NCBI GenBank assembly: GCA_017548045.1
Contig: JAFYNR010000033.1
Span: 62,001-126,000, forward strand
DNA length: 64,000 nucleotides
Direction of reading: 5' to 3'
Source of the DNA: Clostridia bacterium
Lineage (GTDB): Bacteria; Bacillota; Clostridia; Oscillospirales; Acutalibacteraceae
In this document: positions 54,758-61,580 of the stretch, piece after piece
Layout of the letters: every line of letters begins with the position of its first letter
How positions within the stretch are numbered: position 1 is the stretch's first letter
The notes under the pieces: model-generated
The model's input: only the letters and a program-made list of their open reading frames with translations
What the model was told of the DNA's origin: nothing
Databases searched by the model: none
Made by a program: the position numbers and the translations under genes

Positions 54758-54806
54758 AACTCCTTGTATATCAACGGTTTCAGCCGTTGTTGCAAGGAGT
54801 TCTTTT
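54758..54806 (+). terminator. tRNA-Pro terminator
   Basis: Outer stem AACTCCTTG/CAAGGAGTT and inner stem CAACGG/CCGTTG, followed by CTTTTT. Confidence 0.75.
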
Positions 54807-54823
54807 TATCAAAAACCGCCTTG

Positions 54824-54842
54824 GTGACTAATAAGTGACTAA
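54824..54842. repeat. Paired 8-bp direct repeats, candidate integrase arm sites
   Basis: GTGACTAA occurs at 54824-54831 and 54835-54842, an 11-bp period (one helical turn), between tRNA-Pro and the integrase gene. This is typical of arm-type binding sites of tyrosine integrases. Confidence 0.45.
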
Positions 54843-54870
54843 ACTGTATAGAATTCTTTCAAATTAAAAT

Positions 54871-54900
54871 GGTTGGGGAAGTCGTTCCCCAACCGTTTTT
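54871..54900. terminator. Hairpin after the integrase gene
   Basis: A perfect 10-bp stem GGTTGGGGAA/TTCCCCAACC with GTCG loop and flanking T-rich DNA, adjacent to the integrase stop. Confidence 0.75.
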
Positions 54901-54902
54901 GG

Positions 54903-56015
54903 TTATATGTTAAAAATTTTATTGTCAGATATTCTTTTGCTTTTTTCTGACCAATGGGTATAAATACGCATTGTGGTTTCTATGCTCTCATGACCGAGAT
55001 ACTTTTGGGCTGTCAGAACATCAACACCTGCCTCAAAAAGAAGAGTAGCATAGTTATGTCGCAGGCTGTGAGGAGTTATATCTGTATCTTCACCGAGAGC
55101 AAATTGAATAAAATTATTCCAACGATCACGGAACTGACTGTATGAAAGTGGCCCACCGAGAGGGGCATAAATCAGCAAATCATCAGGATCTTCCGTTTCA
55201 TAAACACCGTATTTTTCAAATATTTCTTTAAGAGCCTGCGGAATTTTTATATGCCTTATTCCTGCATTGGTTTTTGGTGTATCTGAAACGGGTTTTGAAT
55301 TTGTAGGAAATGAATACTGTTTATCAATATTCACGTAGTTTTCTCCTATATCTCTTCTGGTTAGAGCAAGCGCTTCTCCTCGGCGTAATCCAAGATAATA
55401 AATAATGGCGGCAAACAAACCGAAAGCATGTGTTTCACACGCATCCAGATATGCTTTTCTTTCTGTTTCGGAGAGTTCTCTTCTCTTTTCACCTTTTGCA
55501 CCCGAAATTTTCAGATGTCCTGCAGGATTTACGGATATTTTTCTGTTTGCCTTAGCTGTTTCAAACAACGAAAACAGAACACCTCGCACCTCATCAACTG
55601 TTTTTTTCGTATACTGTTTTTGATTGTTGCCATATCTCTTTTGCCCCAAATCATTAAGCAGTTTCTGAAGCTGCGCTTCGGTAACATCCTTTATTCTTCG
55701 CTTTCCGATAACGGGAAGAACGTGGTTGTTAAGCAGTCGCTGATAGCTGAGTCTCGTTGATTCCGCACACCCGCTTTTATAAGAGGTGAACCAACACTTA
55801 GACCAATCTTCTACAGTTAACTTTGTTTCGAAAACGTTCATACCGAGGGAAACCTCTTCTTTAATCCGCCTCTCTTTTTCCTCCAATAATTTTATTGTTT
55901 TTGCACGAACTTTTTTATATTCTGGCGCACCGTTTTTCTGATAAAAGCCTGTTTTAATATAAGTATAATAGTAACCTGTCGATTTTTCTTTGCTGTATTT
56001 AGGCTTGTTAGCTAT
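54903..56015 (-). CDS. int: Tyrosine integrase of the mobile element (non-ATG start)
   Basis: This ~370-residue site-specific recombinase has three parts. The AP2-like N-terminal arm-binding segment includes STGYYYTYIKTGFYQ. A SAM-like core-binding domain follows, then the catalytic domain with Arg in GLRRGEALALTRRD, HSLRH box (ITPHSLRHNYATLL) and GHESIETTMRIYTHW with the nucleophile Tyr. A TTG at 55886 would drop the arm domain and lacks a ribosome-binding site. AAGGAGG at 56029-56023 instead points to ATA 56015 or ATT 56018. The gene sits two codons after the excisionase stop and points towards tRNA-Pro, its likely target. Confidence 0.85.
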   Translation of the reverse strand: MANKPKYSKEKSTGYYYTYIKTGFYQKNGAPEYKKVRAKTIKLLEEKERRIKEEVSLGMNVFETKLTVEDWSKCWFTSYKSGCAESTRLSYQRLLNNHVLPVIGKRRIKDVTEAQLQKLLNDLGQKRYGNNQKQYTKKTVDEVRGVLFSLFETAKANRKISVNPAGHLKISGAKGEKRRELSETERKAYLDACETHAFGLFAAIIYYLGLRRGEALALTRRDIGENYVNIDKQYSFPTNSKPVSDTPKTNAGIRHIKIPQALKEIFEKYGVYETEDPDDLLIYAPLGGPLSYSQFRDRWNNFIQFALGEDTDITPHSLRHNYATLLFEAGVDVLTAQKYLGHESIETTMRIYTHWSEKSKRISDNKIFNI

Positions 56016-56027
56016 AATTATTCCTCC

Positions 56028-56255
56028 TTATGCTACAACGCTTGCACGTCGAGGTCTATCGTTAATTTCTGTGTAAACAAAGGCGGTTTTGATATATTCA
56101 TCGTATTCGACGATGGGAATCAGTCGTCTGCCGTCGATTTTGACTGTTGCAGGCGATTCGGGGGAATTGATAAGTTCGTAAACTTTTGATCTGCTGATAG
56201 AATATCTTTCCGCAGCATCTTTAATTGACATATAAATGGGTGACAAAACACTCAT
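56028..56255 (-). CDS. xis: Excisionase-like helix-turn-helix protein
   Basis: This 75-residue protein has a MerR-like winged helix: YMSIKDAAERYSISRSKVYELINSPESP and DGRRLIPIVEYDEYI. It is encoded directly before the integrase in the same frame, separated only by TAA and a ribosome-binding site. This gene order is standard for integrase directionality factors. The first ATG at 56255 follows AAAGGATGAG-like sequence. An internal ATG at residue 9 is also possible. Confidence 0.8.
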   Translation of the reverse strand: MSVLSPIYMSIKDAAERYSISRSKVYELINSPESPATVKIDGRRLIPIVEYDEYIKTAFVYTEINDRPRRASVVA

Positions 56256-56391
56256 CCTTTCTTAGTAGAATATTAATTTTATTTTGAACGAGACCTAAAT
56301 CGATCTCCTTTAAATTACAATTTGAATCTGAAATTAATCTGTATAACCTACAACATATATTTCACCAGCTTTCGTTTTGTTTTTGTATTAA

Positions 56392-56401
56392 TTATGAGAG
56401 A
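56392..56401 (-). repeat. Element motif copy upstream of xis (9/10)
   Basis: TTATGAGAGA on the plus strand (TCTCTCATAA in xis sense). It is 21 bases from the 19-bp repeat GAATTTTTTCTGTCACAGC at 56413-56431, the same spacing as in the second copy pair near 58801. Confidence 0.5.
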
Positions 56402-56502
56402 TTTTTTTTGACGAATTTTTTCTGTCACAGCTTTTTTGGCGAAATTTGCTGATTTCCGAAGATTTTTTTAAAATTTTTTCTCCGTATGACTGTTTTTTGC
56501 AG

Positions 56503-56512
56503 TTATGACAGA
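56503..56512 (-). repeat. Element motif TCTGTCATAA, copy after the recombinase gene
   Basis: A perfect TTATGACAGA (plus strand). In sense orientation it is preceded by TGTTTTTCAGG and followed by ACTG-loop-CAGT. The stretch 56256-56538 holds only motif copies and AT-rich DNA. Confidence 0.55.
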
Positions 56513-56538
56513 TTTGCCTGAAAAACAATTCAAAAAAT

Positions 56539-57519
56539 TTAATCCGGCGTGTTCAGATACGAAAATATAGTTACATCATTTCGCCAATGACTCAATTTAA
56601 AAATGCTCGTCGCCGCAACAGCCAGCTTCAGATATTTTCCGTCGTTCCCCAATTCTTTTGCTCTCTCTCGGTTTTTGCCGCGCAATACCCAGTATCCCTC
56701 TATATTTTTTCTGTCAAAATATCTCGGTTTTCCCGTTTTGGGGCTAATGTTATATTGGTTCCATCTGGCAAGTATTTCTTTCTCAAGCTGCTTGGCGTAT
56801 TCGGGATTTTCTTTGATTTTTTGAACTTGAATCCGATAATATTCTTTTGCCGATTTGGCTCTCAATTTATGGAGATTCAGATGATTTTTGAACATTTCGG
56901 GCGGAAACACGAGTTCATCGGGTCCGATGCGTTCGAAATACTTGCGTATAAACTCTATATCTTCAGGTTTGTTCAATCGGTTAAGTGTATACTTATTTCC
57001 CTTCCCGCGAAGGACTTCGACCGCCCAGTAGCCGCTCTCATCCTGCTTGAAGCACTTTCCCGTCAATTTTTGGATTTCCCGTTTCCTGAGTCCTACCTTA
57101 AGATTGAAATCAACGAGACTTTTCCATGCTTCGTGCGATAAATCGAATGATTTCTGAGGGGAAAACGGCTCTTTTCTTCCCCGTATATAATCTGCGGTAT
57201 GGCGACGGGGCTTGTTTATATCTTTAAGCTTTATACCTTGAAAGGACGCAGGCAAAGCTGCTAAATATGTGTGGATTGTGCTGGCTGTATAGCCCTGCTC
57301 TTTCAATGAATCGCAATAAGATTGAGCAATTTCCATACTGCAACAAGATTCATAATCACGGCAATCATGGGTTTGACGGCAATATTGAACATACCTGTAA
57401 CTGTGTCTATAGAATTGTCTGTATGTTTTGTAGTTTGGATAATTTTGGGCTTTTAATCGCTCATCAACCTCCTGCATAATCTGCTGGGTAACGCTTAATT
57501 TTCTTGGTCTTTTAGCCAT
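56539..57519 (-). CDS. Second, divergent tyrosine recombinase-like protein
   Basis: This 326-residue protein has a SAM-like N-terminal domain (residues ~20-110). The C-terminal part shows recombinase boxes: LKVGLRKREIQKLTGKCF (first Arg), HKLRAKSAKEYY (His-x-x-Arg) and SHWRNDVTIFSYL (last His/Trp and Tyr). An insertion rich in Lys separates the boxes, so it is not a close Int or Xer homologue. It could resolve multimers, invert DNA or be a second integrase. Its start overlaps the preceding gene by 25 bases. Confidence 0.7.
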   Translation of the reverse strand: MAKRPRKLSVTQQIMQEVDERLKAQNYPNYKTYRQFYRHSYRYVQYCRQTHDCRDYESCCSMEIAQSYCDSLKEQGYTASTIHTYLAALPASFQGIKLKDINKPRRHTADYIRGRKEPFSPQKSFDLSHEAWKSLVDFNLKVGLRKREIQKLTGKCFKQDESGYWAVEVLRGKGNKYTLNRLNKPEDIEFIRKYFERIGPDELVFPPEMFKNHLNLHKLRAKSAKEYYRIQVQKIKENPEYAKQLEKEILARWNQYNISPKTGKPRYFDRKNIEGYWVLRGKNRERAKELGNDGKYLKLAVAATSIFKLSHWRNDVTIFSYLNTPD

Positions 57520-57899
57520 TCCATTTCATCCTCAGATAATTCAGCACTGTGCCAAAACGCTGACAAGCTATAGCTTTCGTATTCATTACAAATAACGTCA
57601 ATATTATATTCATCTCTGTCAACAGTCAATTTAATGTAGTTGCTTTCATTGAATATTTCCAATACATTGTAGTCGAAAAACTTTTCCCAAACGGAGTCTT
57701 CACCGTCATCGGAATAATCAATAACATAAAATCTCTCGTTGCAGTAATCGCTGTCGGGCGAATAGTCTTCGTAAACCCAACTCGCAAATCGGGTGTAGCC
57801 TGCCATATAAATTTTCGGTGTATTTCTGTGTTTGGGATTCTCTGCCCTCATAACTTCATACAATTTTTCTTCACTGCATACAAAAAAATCTTTATTCAT
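57495..57899 (-). CDS. Small acidic protein of unknown function
   Basis: This 134-residue protein is rich in Asp, Glu, Tyr and Trp (for example YVIDYSDDGEDSVWEKFFDY). No family is recognised. GAAAGGA is 9 bases before ATG 57899. A longer open frame continues upstream to 58094, but it crosses a run of inverted repeats and is unlikely to be protein. It overlaps the recombinase gene, so the two are coupled. Confidence 0.6.
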   Translation of the reverse strand: MNKDFFVCSEEKLYEVMRAENPKHRNTPKIYMAGYTRFASWVYEDYSPDSDYCNERFYVIDYSDDGEDSVWEKFFDYNVLEIFNESNYIKLTVDRDEYNIDVICNEYESYSLSAFWHSAELSEDEMEWLKDQEN

Positions 57900-57956
57900 C
57901 TTTGAAAATCCTTTCTTATAATTTTTCTCTGGTAAATTGTCTTGGCTCTGTTTCCG

Positions 57957-58129
57957 CTGTGACAAAATCACAGCCCCGAGCGACGGAACTGACAGGGTCG
58001 ACACTCCTGTCACGTTGATGCCCGATTGTCTGTGCAATCCGTTGCGCCGCCGCAAAATCTGGTTACAATCGCTACTTATAGCGCTTGTAACCATTTTTGC
58101 GTGAATTTATCACGCCATTTGCGGCCGCA
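57957..58129. repeat. Cluster of inverted repeats in a gene-free stretch
   Basis: Between 57900 and 58243 no convincing gene is seen. Four dyads follow one another: CTGTGA/TCACAG (57957-57973), GGTTACAA-T-CGCTA/TAGCG-C-TTGTAACC (58061-58092), GCGTGA/TCACGC (58099-58115) and TGCGGCCGCA (58120-58129). A recombination site, transfer origin or structured leader RNA are all possible. Confidence 0.5.
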
Positions 58130-58188
58130 TTTCTGTTCTGCGTTTTGTTTTGTTCAGCATTCACTCCCTATGTCTCTGTTTGACATAG

Positions 58189-58198
58189 TTATGACAGA
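58189..58198 (-). repeat. Element motif TCTGTCATAA, copy upstream of the 57.9-kb gene
   Basis: A perfect copy. Sense strand: TGTTTTGTCGCAGG, then the motif, then a 7-bp hairpin CTATGTC/GACATAG followed by GGGAG. The ACAGA of the plus-strand motif could alternatively pair with TCTGT at 58175-58179. Confidence 0.55.
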
Positions 58199-58243
58199 CC
58201 TGCGACAAAACAATCTGCATTTTTGCAATAACAGCGAGTCGCT

Positions 58244-58504
58244 TTAAATCTCAATTTCAATCGCAATATAATATTGCATTTTATCGCGTCCACCGAATGC
58301 AACAAATCCAAACTCTGACAATGTTAAGGATTCCGTAATTTCCTCAAACAGATCATCATCAGAATAAAACACAAGTCGAATTTTGTGTTCCGATTTGTCA
58401 CCGCAATCAACTGTGCAGGCGCATTTATCAAATCCGAGTTTGTCAATAATTTTGCTGAATTCATCCTCGGAGTTAAGAATTTCAATTTTCTTGATGGGTT
58501 TCAT
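58244..58504 (-). CDS. Small protein of unknown function
   Basis: This 86-residue protein starts MKPIKKIEILNSEDEFSKII and contains DKCACTVDCGDKSEH, three closely spaced cysteines that might bind metal, then an acidic SDDDLFEE. GGAGGTGA precedes ATG 58504. That ribosome-binding site lies in the loop of a potential 7-bp hairpin (58506-58534). No family is recognised. Confidence 0.6.
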   Translation of the reverse strand: MKPIKKIEILNSEDEFSKIIDKLGFDKCACTVDCGDKSEHKIRLVFYSDDDLFEEITESLTLSEFGFVAFGGRDKMQYYIAIEIEI

Positions 58505-58524
58505 CTCTGTCACCTCCGAATCAG

Positions 58525-58534
58525 TTATGACAGA
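58525..58534 (-). repeat. Element motif TCTGTCATAA, copy pairing around a ribosome-binding site
   Basis: A perfect copy. TCTGTCA (sense) can pair with TGACAGA (58512-58506), enclosing the GGAGG of the 58.5-kb gene. Confidence 0.55.
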
Positions 58535-58551
58535 TGAATCGAAAAAACATA

Positions 58552-58746
58552 TCAAAAATTGATTTCAATTATGTTTTCTGCCTGCTCCTCTGTTACGGGA
58601 ACGCATCTGCTGTTTTCTGCGATAAGAAAATCACCCGTTAATATGTTTCTTTTGAGAATACCGTAGGCGGGAGGGTCAAAGCTCATAACTTTTTTGTCGG
58701 ACACAGGAATGTAAGCGTTTTCAAAATTTGATACAGATTTTTTCAT
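58552..58746 (-). CDS. Small protein of unknown function
   Basis: This 64-residue protein starts MKKSVSNFENAYIPVSDKKV, with GAAAGGAG 9 bases before ATG 58746. It contains RNILTGDFLIAENSRCVPV. No family is recognised. It is followed within 20 bases by the element's TCTGTCATAA motif and the next small gene. Confidence 0.55.
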   Translation of the reverse strand: MKKSVSNFENAYIPVSDKKVMSFDPPAYGILKRNILTGDFLIAENSRCVPVTEEQAENIIEINF

Positions 58747-58800
58747 TGAAAAATCTCCTTTCATAAAAATATTTACCGACTGAATTCGGTTTCGCTTTAG

Positions 58801-58840
58801 TTATGACATTTTTGAAACGCTGAATTTTTTCTGTCACAGC
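58801..58840 (-). repeat. Element motif copy plus 19-bp repeat upstream of the 58.7-kb gene
   Basis: TTATGACATT (8/10 match) at 58801-58810 and a perfect second copy of GAATTTTTTCTGTCACAGC at 58822-58840. Confidence 0.5.
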
Positions 58841-58859
58841 AAAAATTGAAAAAAATAAA

Positions 58860-59240
58860 ACATTGCAGAAATTCTGCAATGTCTTAACAAACAATTAAAC
58901 ACAATTGCACTCATTAAGTACAACAGTGTTCATTATTATCTTTAGAACTTGTGTAACTATAAGTTACAAAATATAAACATAACTATTTATCTAATCACTA
59001 AACCCTTACCTTTACGCTTATATAGCCAGCTTGTTTATCATTATTTCTGTTTATATTTGCTTATATAAGTTTGGCTGAAACTGTTGACACACAACGGATT
59101 GCAGGGCTGAAAAAGAAAAATTTACATTAAGCCGAAAATTTATACTGAAAATAAATTTTTTTACATTTTTCAAAAAATATATACTCTCGCTTTGGTATCT
59201 GTCATAACCGATTTGAATCTAAAAAAAGTGAGGTAATATT
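58860..59240. other. AT-rich gene-free region before rep, candidate origin
   Basis: No gene is seen in 58747-59240. The region is very AT-rich and contains palindrome ACATTGCAGAA-A-TTCTGCAATGT (58860-58882), GTAACT-ATA-AGTTAC (58953-58967), two GCTTATATA copies and, at 59198-59207, TCTGTCATAA 34 bases before rep. Rep_3 initiators usually act on nearby repeats, but clear iterons are not visible here. Confidence 0.4.
59198..59207 (+). repeat. Element motif TCTGTCATAA, copy upstream of rep
   Basis: A perfect copy on the plus strand, in the same orientation relative to the gene as all others. Confidence 0.55.
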
Positions 59241-60053
59241 ATGTACTCCGTTGCAATTTCAAACAAATTAATCCGTGAGGCTGTCCCTACAGACTCAAAA
59301 AGCAGTCTCGTATTTTTACCTATGGAATTCCGAGTGAAATATCTGCTGATTTCGCTGATACAAAAGGAAACTTTCGAGTTCGAAGCAATCGATATAACGA
59401 CGCCAATGTTCTCTGAATATTTCGGGTTGAGCTGGGGAGGAATTCAGACAAAAAGCCTGAAAAATGCAATAGAAAATCTTATTGAAAGCCGTTATATTAT
59501 AGACGGTGTTGTTGTTAAATGGCTTTCCGATGAATCTTATTTTGCAGACGGAAATATCCATCTGAAATTAGATGATTCTCTTTCTCCATATTTGTTACAA
59601 CTGAAAGGTAATTTTACCCTATACACCTATGATGCGGTTTCAAAATTCAAGTCGCGTTATTCTTATCGCATATATGAATTTCTCAAATCAGCCGAGGGTA
59701 TGGGTTTCTATAAAATCAGCCTTTCCGATGCAATATCGTTGTTGGGTGACAACTGCTGTAAAACTAAAAATGAGTTCATTAAAAGAGTTCTTTCTCCTGC
59801 TTTGAACGATATAAATACCTGTTCGGATCTTCGCATCAAACGCCGTTTTTACAAGCCGTTCGGAAAACCCGAACAAATCTGGTTCAGTATCCGCAACAAA
59901 GATGATGATACGCCGTCAGAAAACATTAAATACTGCGATAACTTAACCTCAACATCAAAGGAAACAGATATATCAGATGAGCTTCTCATGCCGGTTGACA
60001 TTGAAATAGATGATAAAATGAGAGCACTGATTGATTCTGTAAAACTCGACTGA
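59241..60053 (+). CDS. Rep_3-family replication initiator
   Basis: This 270-residue protein has the twin winged-helix pattern of plasmid RepB/Rep_3 initiators. The key stretch is FKSRYSYRIYEFLKSAEG near residue 132, preceded by LYTYDAVSK. The second domain has LLGDNCCKTKNEFIKRVLSP and ALNDINTCSDLRIKRRF. An acidic tail follows. GTGAGG precedes the ATG. It implies that the integrated element can replicate as a circle after excision. It is the only plus-strand gene in this part of the element, apart from the RHS gene. Confidence 0.8.
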   Translation: MYSVAISNKLIREAVPTDSKSSLVFLPMEFRVKYLLISLIQKETFEFEAIDITTPMFSEYFGLSWGGIQTKSLKNAIENLIESRYIIDGVVVKWLSDESYFADGNIHLKLDDSLSPYLLQLKGNFTLYTYDAVSKFKSRYSYRIYEFLKSAEGMGFYKISLSDAISLLGDNCCKTKNEFIKRVLSPALNDINTCSDLRIKRRFYKPFGKPEQIWFSIRNKDDDTPSENIKYCDNLTSTSKETDISDELLMPVDIEIDDKMRALIDSVKLD

Positions 60054-60069
60054 AATCACAAAGCACCAA

Positions 60070-60094
60070 CCCCCGCTGTTTTTTACAGCGGGGG
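60070..60094 (+). terminator. Terminator after rep
   Basis: A perfect 10-bp stem CCCCCGCTGT/ACAGCGGGGG with a TTTTT loop. The following T-run is poor. Confidence 0.65.
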
Positions 60095-60178
60095 TCAGCG
60101 CACAAAGGAGATAATTAAAGGAAAACAAATAGAATGTAGTGGTCAATTTAATATATAACGGTTTTATCTGTTATTGTT

Positions 60179-60670
60179 TCATATATCCGCAATTTCGGGT
60201 ATAGGGAATATCTTCTCAACATAAAATCCGCTGCGGTTTTTGCAGGGTTCCTCGGATTTGCGGAGAGTCAGCATAGCGCATCTGGATGATATTGGTTCGG
60301 AATCCGCAGACCTGTATATCTCACCAATTTTGTCATCTGTTGCAATCAAAAAGCTCAGAGAAGTTTCAGGCTCTCTGAGCCAGATTGCAATGTGCTGAGC
60401 ATATACATAAACCGCATCCCTTATCAGTTCCAATGCCAAAAGTTCATTGTATATCGTTGATACATAGGGTTCTTTTGTTGATTTCAACGCCTTCTTAAGC
60501 TGATTTTTGCTTTTGGTATATGTTATCAGTTCGTCATCGTCATCTCTGCACCAGATATTACTCCAGCGGTTTCCCAAAGCAATTTTCTGCAATTTCCTTG
60601 CAATGTTCGGCACGGAGCAGTTTTTGGAAATCCAGTCATTCAGTAGTGTTATACAATCCCTCCTCATCAT
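60179..60670 (-). CDS. Unknown protein, paralogue B of a tandem pair
   Basis: This ~163-residue protein resembles the product of the gene just upstream. Both have TLL-x-x-W near the N-terminus, a C-D/N-rich middle segment, and end with C-x-NR-x-GF-x-V-x-KI-x-P (here CKNRSGFYVEKIFPI). No known family is recognised. ATG 60670 overlaps the stop of paralogue A (TGATGA), and the only nearby GGAGG lies downstream of it, so translation probably restarts after paralogue A. Confidence 0.55.
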   Translation of the reverse strand: MMRRDCITLLNDWISKNCSVPNIARKLQKIALGNRWSNIWCRDDDDELITYTKSKNQLKKALKSTKEPYVSTIYNELLALELIRDAVYVYAQHIAIWLREPETSLSFLIATDDKIGEIYRSADSEPISSRCAMLTLRKSEEPCKNRSGFYVEKIFPIPEIADI

Positions 60671-61098
60671 CTGACGGGTATGATTTTGCTTACGAAAAAG
60701 CCTGCACGGTTTGGGCACTTTGCAAAATTGATTATCACATCAACAAATTCTTTCTCAACGCCGTTTTCACTGCAATAACCTATTGGGAAATTCAGCCGTA
60801 TGCACAAATCAATTTCGTTGGTATCATTGTAAAACCAAGGAATCAAAAGGAATGTATAATCCATCAGCGCTGTTTTTATGCATTTCCGTGCAAGTTCCTC
60901 TGAAAAGCATATTCCCGGAGTTTTTCCGTACGTTTCAAGTGCTTCATCCTTGCTGTGATCAATACAATAGCGAATTTTTTCGCCGTTGCCATTTTGGCAA
61001 AACAGCTCATCCCAGTTTGCATAATTCATTAATATCTGCTGCATTTCAGATATTATTTTTGAGTGTTCAAAATCTTTCCATCTTTCTAAAAGGGTCAT
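60667..61098 (-). CDS. Unknown protein, paralogue A of a tandem pair
   Basis: This 143-residue protein starts MTLLERWKDFEHSKII and ends CPNRAGFFVSKIIPVR. AAAGGA is 9 bases before ATG 61098. A middle region DYTFLLIPWFYNDTNEIDLC suggests a compact alpha/beta fold. Similarity to paralogue B points to duplication and divergence. The function is unknown. Confidence 0.6.
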   Translation of the reverse strand: MTLLERWKDFEHSKIISEMQQILMNYANWDELFCQNGNGEKIRYCIDHSKDEALETYGKTPGICFSEELARKCIKTALMDYTFLLIPWFYNDTNEIDLCIRLNFPIGYCSENGVEKEFVDVIINFAKCPNRAGFFVSKIIPVR

Positions 61099-61187
61099 GT
61101 TTTTTCATCCTTTCTTTTTGATTTGTTATTGACTCTTGTCTCCTATTGCATATTCTCATCTCCAATCGCCACATTAAGTTATTCTAA

Positions 61188-61197
61188 TTATGACAGA
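61188..61197 (-). repeat. Element motif TCTGTCATAA, copy upstream of the paralogue pair
   Basis: A perfect copy on the minus strand about 90 bases before ATG 61098. Confidence 0.5.
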
Positions 61198-61316
61198 TTC
61201 ATTTTAATTCAATCGTCAAAATGATATATTTAGAAACTTAAAAAGATTTATTGAACATTGTGAATTTTATTTAGTGCATAAATTTCTCGTTTGTGTCAGA
61301 TACAAAACGAAATCAT

Positions 61317-61349
61317 AGCCCCCAACTCTACGTTTTGAGTTGAGGGCTT
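61317..61349. terminator. Hairpin between paralogues and RHS gene
   Basis: AGCCCCCAACTC/GAGTTGAGGGCTT with one mismatch and TACGTTTT loop, then GTTTTT. The rest of 61099-61580 is AT-rich and holds no gene. Confidence 0.6.
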
Positions 61350-61580
61350 GTTTTTATATACAAATTAAAGTGTCATAATTTGTGCAAAACAGAGAAGTTG
61401 AAAAACGGGTTGTTTTTTCATGAAACAATAAGGGAAAAATTTCATATATATAATGATTTTTTTTGAAAGTGGTGATAGCCGATGATATCAAATTTTGTAT
61501 AATATATTCTTAATCTGAAAAGAAAATGTTGAATTGTTTTTTGCATTATATTTAAGGTGAAAAGAAAGGGTGTTAAAAAT

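Noticed and set aside
54446-54838. Open frame of 130 codons across the tRNA-Pro region
   Set aside because: It runs through a promoter, structured repeats, a tRNA gene and a terminator and has no ribosome-binding site.
57900-58094. N-terminal extension of the 57.5-kb gene
   Set aside because: It crosses inverted repeats. A proper ribosome-binding site precedes ATG 57899. It may be structured DNA or RNA instead.
58026-58247. Plus-strand frame of 73 codons
   Set aside because: It has no ribosome-binding site, overlaps the palindrome cluster and has unlikely composition.
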